Shown here in pieces: positions 57,684-64,000 of a stretch of DNA of 64,000 bases. How positions within the stretch are numbered: the first letter of the stretch is position 1; the number at the start of each line of letters is the position of its first letter. The stretch is from Fereydounia khargensis. Lineage: Eukaryota; Basidiomycota; Ustilaginomycetes; Urocystidales; Fereydouniaceae. The DNA lies in contig JAOCZO010000008.1 of NCBI GenBank assembly GCA_026413255.1, positions 62,001 through 126,000 of the forward strand, written 5' to 3'. A program made the translations under genes and the position numbers. Below the pieces are notes generated by a model that worked only from the letters and a program-made list of their open reading frames with translations, ran no database searches and was not told where the DNA came from.

Positions 57684-57695
57684 TACTGTACAGTA
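57684..57695. repeat. Perfect palindrome TACTGTACAGTA
   Basis: A 12-base inverted repeat, the fullest copy of a motif seen in partial form at many intergenic sites in the window. It could be a dimer-binding operator or a by-product of a TACAG microsatellite. Confidence 0.6.
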
Positions 57696-58428
57696 CGGTA
57701 GCAGCTGCTTCCTTCCGGCCTGGTCGGCTTGCGTGAGACCCATACGCCCCCGTACAGCACATGTACCCACGCCCTGAACGACTTTCGACACTCTAGCATC
57801 ATATCGAATCGAATCGCAACACAACGCCGCTGTGCGTAGTCAAGTGCTACAAACTATAACCCCCACAGACCAGATGCCGTAGACTTGGTCCGATTCGATG
57901 AGATCAGATACCTTACTAGGAACTTGGATCGGGCACGAGTCGCCTTCTACCCCAACATTTACAACACACCCTGTCGAATGCATGGCAGGCGGCACTTGGG
58001 TTCCGTCGCTGATTCAACTTCCAAAATCGAGTTGCCCTTACAGACTCCGCCATCCGCCATGCTTGTTGACCAATTGACCGACTTGTACGCCACACTTGGA
58101 TCAATTGATGCACCTAGTCCTTGCTCTGGCTGGAATTCAGTCGGGGTTGGCAGCGGGGTACAAACAAAGGGGCAGTCTGAATGTTTGGGATTCAACGGAG
58201 GACAAACATGACACTGAGTCGTCCGGAGCTAGTATTGTACAGTGCTGGAGCATCCTGTATCATCCTCGGTGGTCTCAGGTTTGGACACTCTCTCGCACAC
58301 ACTATCCCGGCCGGATTTCGGCTGATGAGGCTGGCAGCATGAACGCAACGGTATCATTGGCAAAAGGGTGGGCATATACTGTACATGTCGGCCAATTCGA
58401 CGTGTGCCGGTGAAAATAACACTGTTGT

Positions 58429-59642
58429 CTAGGAAACGTCATGCCGTACGCCCAACGGTATCCATGTGACTCGCTTACCTACCCTGACACCGACTCGGCC
58501 CACCCTGAATGCACCGCAACGTCGCAACGTATCACCCTCCGCAGCCTCCAGACGGCGAACGAGACCTGTCAAGGGTGGCTCGGCTCCCGACTTGAGCACC
58601 GGGGACCGGGATTCTATGCCTGCGCATTGGCCTTCCATCGGGGGAGACAACGATTGTTCGGATGCATCCGATGGTTCGATCGTGGCTGAATCGTCCGAGC
58701 TCGTCATCGGGGCAAAGCCGATGCTTGCGTGGAACCTCGCTTCTTCGTAGTAGCCCTGAGCACGGAACGCACGGTACAGCACCTGAGAGAGCGACTGGGC
58801 CAACTCATGCAGCTGAGGGCCTCTGAAGGTCAGCAAAGTGGCGCTTCTTTCGCAAGCAGTTCGACAGCAGTCTGCTCACCTCTTTCCAGCCAGACCCAAT
58901 TTCTAGTACGAGAAAGTCTCGGGTGTTGTCATCGTTTGTCAGGTGGTCGAAGCGTGCAAATGCGATCGACAAACTGGGGTCCACGGTGTCAGCTTCTCCA
59001 GTCTATCCAGAATCACGTAGACGTAGGAACCGAGACTCACCTCGAGGACGATGAGGCGCTTTCGATGGCCGAGGTAGCCTCATGAACAAACATTTCGCGC
59101 TCATGAGCTCTTACGAGGATCGGTCTCGTCAACGAGATGTGGGGACGGTCGCTGATATCCTCATCTGACTGTGGCGGATCCACCTTGGTTGCGGCAGTGA
59201 CTGCATCTGATCCAATTCTGTGAAATGCGTTCGGAACGGCCTCCTCGGCAGCATCATGGCAACGCCGTATCAGGCTGTCCAGGGCGGGCATCTTTGGTAC
59301 TGAGCGAACGATGAGTAAGCTGCAACTGATTAAGGATGAAATCGTACGTCTCGGTAGCTTACCTTCGACAAAGACATGACACAGCCACTCTCCAGGAATG
59401 ATCTTGCTCTTTTTCACCGGGCCACATGATGGCTCTAGTATCTTCAGGTCAGCTCCTATCGGAGGCAGTTTTCTAGGGGATAGTCGGGTACATTAGCTAC
59501 CGGGCGCTCGTGATCAGGGATAGGGTGATCTGGCCTACCTCTTGGTGCCGTTCTGCTGCTTGGCAGGTGTGACGATTGTCTCGTTTCCAGAGTCATCAGA
59601 GTCGCTATAGTCTACCAACGCACTAGCGGCGCTGGCTGACAT
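58429..59642 (-). CDS. USB1: U6 snRNA phosphodiesterase USB1
   Basis: Model: exons 59642-59539, 59472-59363, 59299-59041, 58973-58880 and 58812-58429, 316 residues, all junctions GT-AG and in phase. The N-terminus ALVDYSDSDD is typical of the family. Two catalytic H-x-S motifs are visible: H125-I-S127 in HISLTRP and H217-A-S219 in FHASIGF. Their spacing of 92 residues is close to that of known USB1 enzymes. The enzyme trims the 3' oligo-U tail of U6 snRNA in the nucleus. A Ser/Pro-rich insert of about 65 residues follows the second motif, before the closing GKRVTWIPL strand. Divergent from eS24 with 490 bases between starts. Confidence 0.88.
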
Positions 59643-60132
59643 TCGCGAAGCAGCACCACTGTCGCTGTTGATGGCTTGGTAAAAGCTGGCGTTCGACGCA
59701 ACAGACCAACATCAAAAGCACACTTTCAAAGTGGAGGTCACGGCTCGCGTTCACACATCACCGATGTTACCCCAAAGCTCACCCGATTGGGGAAGAATCA
59801 TCGGGTTTCGACTCTAATCTAACGCGCGAGAAAATCAAAACTGCAAAAATTCCCACACCTCGGCCGAAGCTTGCACATGAAGGAGGCGCGTGACTGCTGG
59901 CGGGCGAAAAATTGAGCAAGGCCTGAGGACCGACAGCCACAGCCAGCCGCCTCATCAGTTCGTCAGGCCCCAGCCAGCAGGTGAACGGAAGAAGCAGAGG
60001 CCCTGTCAGTCAGTCAGTCAGTCACCCACCAGCGAACAGAGACAGAGAATCAACCAAGCAGCGCCAGAGCCTACACTTGCAAGCCGTCATCGTTATCCCC
60101 TTCTCCTTCTCCCACCCTATACGATCATCAAG
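59643..60132. other. Divergent promoter between USB1 and eS24
   Basis: 490 bases. It contains AAAAATTCCCAC (59845-59856), GCGCGTGA (59886-59893) and a GTCA microsatellite (60005-60021). Confidence 0.55.
59845..59856 (+). promoter_or_regulatory. Candidate ribosomal-protein promoter element upstream of eS24
   Basis: AAAAATTCCCAC, 277 bases before the eS24 ATG, identical to the copy upstream of eL43 and followed at a shorter distance by the shared GCGCGTGA. Confidence 0.45.
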
Positions 60133-61326
60133 ATGGTAAGCGTTACTATACCCCTATGCCGACCCTACATACGACAGATCGACAACATCCGGTGCAGCAC
60201 AGCAGCTTGGTTAGATCGATGGCAGCAGAGTCACAGGATCAGCACTACACGAACTCAGGTCTCAGCACTCGTTTGGATAGGTGGTCCATCTGGAGGACGG
60301 CTGGATGGCAGACATGGATGCATATGGTGTCGCACATCACTACATGGTGTTGAGAACGCTCCAAGTAGTACAAAGGAAGGTGATGGCTGCGTGGTCTTGC
60401 GATCCACCGGATCAAGAGAACGTAGCTTGAACCCTCCTTGTGAGACGTCCGAGATTGCTCCTGATCTGTAGCGGACACAGAATGACATCACGGCAGATTA
60501 GATGCCAGACGAAGATCGCATCAACTATACCAACTCCAGACCGACAGAACACGATTTGAGGCTTGATGCTGAGCGGGTAGAAGGCACGAAGTCAACATAC
60601 TGGATCGCCTTTGGTCGCTCCACAACAATCACCGCCACATTTTGACCAGCACCTCCCCAGCGACACCTATGAAGTCCTGTTGATACCTGTGACTGCCGCT
60701 GCAACCATCGATTCAGTACCAAGCTGCTCCCTGCTCCTGGTCGTGGTCAAACTGTTCACCACGGCACCACTTTCGTACTCGGCACAAAGACTAACCCCGT
60801 CTCTCTTTTCTTCTACATAACAGGACGCCTCCTCGCCGGTTACTCTGCGTACTCGCAAGTTCATGACGAACCGTCTGCTCCAGAGGAAGCAGATGGTTCT
60901 TGACGTCATCCACCCTGCCCGCCCCAACGTTTCCAAGACCGAGCTCAGCGAGAAGCTCGGCCAGATGTACAAGGCCCCCAAGGAGCAGGTCATCGTCTTC
61001 GGTCTCCGCACCGCTTTCGGTGGTGGACGATCCACTGGCTTTGCCCTCATCTACGACTCGAAGGACTCGATGAAGTTCGAGCCCAAGCACCGTCTCATCC
61101 GAGTGAGTATTCTTCCCTCCTGCTACATGGAGTCACATTCGATGAGTTCGAGTGGGACAAGTGACACTGACCACCATTCGATCATTCCTATTCTACTTTA
61201 CAGGTCGGCATGGCCACCAAGACCGAGAAGGCTTCGCGAAAGCTCAGGAAGGAGCGCAAGAACCGCTCGAAGAAGGTCCGCGGTACCAAGAAGGTCAAGG
61301 CTGGCGAGGCCGGCAAGAAGAAGTAA
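60133..61326 (+). CDS. RPS24: 40S ribosomal protein eS24
   Basis: Model: exons 60133-60135 (ATG only), 60824-61102 and 61204-61326, 134 residues, the family length. The order [28 protein letters not shown] and [15 protein letters not shown] is diagnostic, ending in a Lys/Arg-rich tail ([11 protein letters not shown]). A small-subunit protein of cytosolic ribosomes. Like eL43, the start codon is alone in its exon and is followed by a long intron (688 bases). The leader before ATG is pyrimidine-rich (CCTTCTCCTTCTCCC). Confidence 0.96.
60136..60823 (+). other. Long first intron of eS24
   Basis: 688 bases, GTAAGC to ACAG, directly after the ATG. No snoRNA boxes that I would assert, though GTGATGG near 60379 is one base from a C box. 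Confidence 0.85.
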
Positions 61327-61753
61327 ACGTCTTCTTTCCCTCCCAATTATCCCACCTCCTAGGCCCTCTTTCTACCACGCACTTTCATTCCACGACACTA
61401 CGTCCAGGCAACCCAAAAAAAGTCTACTGGATCTCTACCCAGCCCAGCATGTGTATTTTCTTCACTCTGCCGTAGTGTCTACCTCCCTATGCTCTCTGGG
61501 TAAACCAAAACTATCGCATTCTCCATCAAACTCGAACGACTCAGCTTGGGCCTTGTAGTGTGGCATGCGTGCGTCTTGGTGTTTCTGCATCTTGAGGGAC
61601 TCTGGATGGGATCTCGCACGAGAATGGAACCTCCGGCCTATGTTCGGTGCGTTGTGGCCAGTATCATGTTGTGTCATCAGTCTCATTGAGAGGGAACTGC
61701 TACTTAGTGCGACATTCCGATAAGGTAGAAAGCGACAGACGAGTCGATTGGTG
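61327..61753. other. Convergent 3' flanks of eS24 and the amidase gene
   Basis: 427 bases between two gene ends; no further feature seen. Confidence 0.5.
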
Positions 61754-63123
61754 CTACTCCTGAGGGCCGAAGTGTGCGCGATCGTACGACAGGACAGCCT
61801 CAAGGAGCACCTGTGCACCCGTCGCAATGTCCTCAGGCGAGCTGTACTCCTGGGGAACGTGGGAGAGTCCGTCTTTGCATCTAACGAAGAGCATGGCCGT
61901 CGGGCAGTGCATCGCTGTGTATACGCTGAGATGGGAGAGAATATAGTGTGTCAGTTGGTGAGGAAGAAAGGGCGACCTGGCGTGTGGCTTTTTTGCAAAT
62001 GTACTCACGAGTCGTGTCCAGCGCCAGAGACGAGGTCGAAGCGGGGATGACCGGTTCTGTCGCAAGCCTCGCGGACAGCTTGAACAGCGTCCGGGTGGAA
62101 GCGCATGGCAGCTGACCTGAGTTTCTCGTTCCATTGGACGACTTGCACGCCAGCCTGAGCGGCTATTTCACGGCCACGCTGCTCAATCTCAGTGGCCATG
62201 GCGTCTAGCTGCTTCTCGTCCTTGTGGCGCAAATCGAGGCCCAGTTCCACCTCGCCGAGAATGCAGTTGTGGGCCTGTGCTGTGCCGTTCGATCCAAGTC
62301 GGCCATTGGTACCCTGCCCTCCGTACTTGTTGGCAATCTCTTCGACTGCAAGGACCAGCTTAGCGGCACAGATAACTGCATCCTTACGCATGTTCATTGG
62401 CGTTGTACCTGCGTGAGAGCCGATACCTTTCAGCACAATATCGTACCATCGCAGACCTTGCACACCCGTCACGGCTGCCACGGGTGAAGGGGTCTCTGAG
62501 GAACAGAGAATTGGACCTTGCTCGATGTGCACTTCGAATTGGGCAGAGAGCGGGATCGCCTTGTGGCTGCACTCATAGGGTCCGTCAAAGCCATGACGTT
62601 CCAGCTCGGATCCCTGCGTGATTCCGTTGACGTCCTTACAGCCATGACCGAAGTCAGTGGTATACTTGCCGGCCCAGACTCCCGATCCGATGGCGTAGGG
62701 GACAAAGCGGCACCCCTCCTCGTTGGTCCAGTTTACAAGCGCCAGAGGTGCATTGCTGACGTACCCGGCATCCTTGCAAGCGCGTAGGATCTCGAGAGAC
62801 GTCATCACTCCCAGAATACCATCGTACCGTCCGCCTGTTGCCTGCGTATCGAGATGCGAGCCAATGCCAATGGGAGGCAGCGAGTTGTCGCGTCCTGGTC
62901 GAATAGCAAAGATATTGCCCATGCGGTCAACTTTGACCTCGCAGCCAAGCTCCTTCACCTGGTCGATAAGCCACCTACGCACGGTGGCATCGTCATCGTT
63001 CAGAGCTACCCGATTCATGCCGCCATCCGGGGTGGCGCCCCACTGACATGAATGCTGTAGCGTATCGTTGATGCGCTTGGCATTGATGCTGGGGAAGGGC
63101 GAGATTTCTTGAGCAGACGGCAT
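61754..63123 (-). CDS. M20-family amidase, hydantoinase/carbamoylase type
   Basis: Model: exons 63123-62009 and 61925-61754, 428 residues. Two-zinc ligands typical of the family are visible: His90 in GSHLDTQ, Asp101 in GGRYDG, the Glu pair in NWTNEEG (135-136), His199 in VHIEQGP and His370 in GAGHDS. The dimer-domain motif GSHAGTTPMN is also present. Relatives include N-carbamoyl-L-amino-acid hydrolase, beta-ureidopropionase and allantoate amidohydrolase, so a role in nitrogen recovery from pyrimidines or purines is likely; the substrate cannot be told apart here. No targeting signal is clear. The intron lies two codons after the last zinc ligand. Confidence 0.88.
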
Positions 63124-64000
63124 TGTTGAAGCTAGTCGAGGCGGTGGTGGTTCAACAATGAGCTTCGAGTTTCTCTGTCATGTATCAATTTTATCAAGCT
63201 AGGGGTACCCAATTGTGGCTTGCGCTTTGCCGACAGCCGAGCATGGCCTATTCTGGGACAGCTTGCTCAGTCGGTAAGGTGTACAACACGACGAGGCAAG
63301 TGGCACCGACAGCAAGCAAGCGAGTGTGGGGGAATGCCGCGTATTTTACCGAGCCCGGTGTTTTGATCGGAGGCGGCGATCTGGCCCCGCCACATTCGTC
63401 GCCGGTGGCTTCTTCTGACAGGAAGGTCTTCCATCATCACCATTCAAGATACTCGAGAGTGGGCGCAACGGCTGGTGCTTGCCAGTGACGATCGAATCCA
63501 TGTTCGTGGTGTTGACCATCATTCCCTTTTTTTTGCTTTTTTTTTGGTCGACTATTAATCCACCAGTAGTCTCCATTTGACCAATTGACGGTAGGTCGCT
63601 TCTATGACCAGAGGTCAATTCGGATCCGTGTCAATGCTCTCATCCCATTACGTGTAGTCGTAATTCCTCGCCCGCTCTCCCCAATCACGGCATCTAAGCA
63701 AATGACCGCGTCACGGAAACCTCATCGCCCCGTTGGCACGGAGAGAGGGCAATGCGGGGCGGCACTTCAGCATCGTACACCAGCAGATGATGTCCCTCTT
63801 CATCCACTGTTCCTGCAGATATGGCTCGCAGTCATCCAGGAACAAGTCGGCTCTGGGCAAAGGATCGTGGACCTAGGCATGTACTCAACTAGTCCGCGCG
63901 CCAAGCAAACAGGTCGACATTCTCGCTTCAACTTCTTGCAGACCCAATCCATCGTATCAGCGCAAGTCCATTATTGTACTTTGCCGATGCTCGGGCCTGA
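63124..64000. other. Upstream region of the amidase gene, to the window edge
   Basis: 877 bases with no gene recognised. A T-rich tract lies at 63527-63546. Confidence 0.5.

Larger units (their letters stand above)
54893..58428. other. 3.5 kb gene-free stretch upstream of the G alpha gene
   Basis: No supported gene. It holds tandem 10-base GGCTGAGGAG-like units (55457-55496), GAAG repeats (55509-55522), GCAGC repeats (55759-55780), CAG/CAA-rich sequence (55820-55890), GGCT repeats (57164-57185) and several TACTGTA/TACAGTA sites (57311-58385). The left part should hold the G alpha promoter and leader. Confidence 0.5.

Noticed and set aside
56126-57701. Open frames at 56126-56755 (minus) and 57189-57701 (plus)
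   Set aside because: They cross short tandem repeats and carry no motif.
60370-60390. Possible snoRNA C box in the eS24 intron
   Set aside because: One mismatch in the C box and no convincing D box or terminal stem.
1-64000. Transposon, virus-like element, CRISPR array or biosynthetic cluster
   Set aside because: No transposase, reverse transcriptase, integrase or capsid-like frame, no long terminal or inverted repeats, no spacer-repeat array, and no grouped tailoring enzymes.

Overview
The window is nuclear DNA of a fungus, most likely a basidiomycete and plausibly a smut relative (Ustilaginomycotina). The lineage is inferred from gene content and intron style, not from a search. GC-rich coding sequence is interrupted by short GT-AG introns (mostly 55-95 bases) with CTGAC-like branch sites. 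There are 25 protein genes (24 complete, one cut by the left edge) and one intron-bearing tRNA. No transposon, LTR element, CRISPR array or rRNA was recognised.

Left part (1-16 kb): a truncated minus-strand gene; a transcription factor with two C2H2 fingers plus a Zn2Cys6 cluster; a 5.6 kb gene-free stretch; a small membrane protein; ORC2; a cytidine-deaminase-fold protein split by a huge insertion; and a wax-synthase-like MBOAT protein.

Middle (16-42 kb): VMA21; CWF19L1/DRN1; a probable mitochondrial LYR-like protein; a Zn2Cys6 factor; a 3.8 kb gene-poor stretch; a CRIB-domain protein; a small unknown; tRNA-Asp(GUC); an RNF14-type RBR ubiquitin ligase; a DUF2235 hydrolase; a SWT1-like PIN ribonuclease; and the giant nucleoporin NUP192.

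Right part (42-64 kb): a small PPxY protein; an HSL-type alpha/beta hydrolase; GCP4; ALG6 with a very long N-terminal extension; ribosomal protein eL43; a G-protein alpha subunit; the U6 snRNA phosphodiesterase USB1, rebuilt from five short exons; ribosomal protein eS24; and an M20-family amidase.

The genes are mostly housekeeping and do not form one pathway. Loose themes are RNA metabolism (CWF19L1, USB1, the PIN protein, two ribosomal proteins, tRNA-Asp), Rho/G-protein signalling (CRIB protein, G alpha) and regulation (two zinc transcription factors, each near a long gene-free stretch). Convergent pairs lie very close (59-121 bases). The most notable points are the deaminase with about 315 residues between its zinc motifs, very small exons (17 bases in a zinc finger, two of 11 bases at the G alpha tail, ATG-only exons in both ribosomal genes), the ALG6 extension, a 12-base element shared upstream of both ribosomal genes, and a TACTGTACAGTA palindrome family in intergenic DNA.
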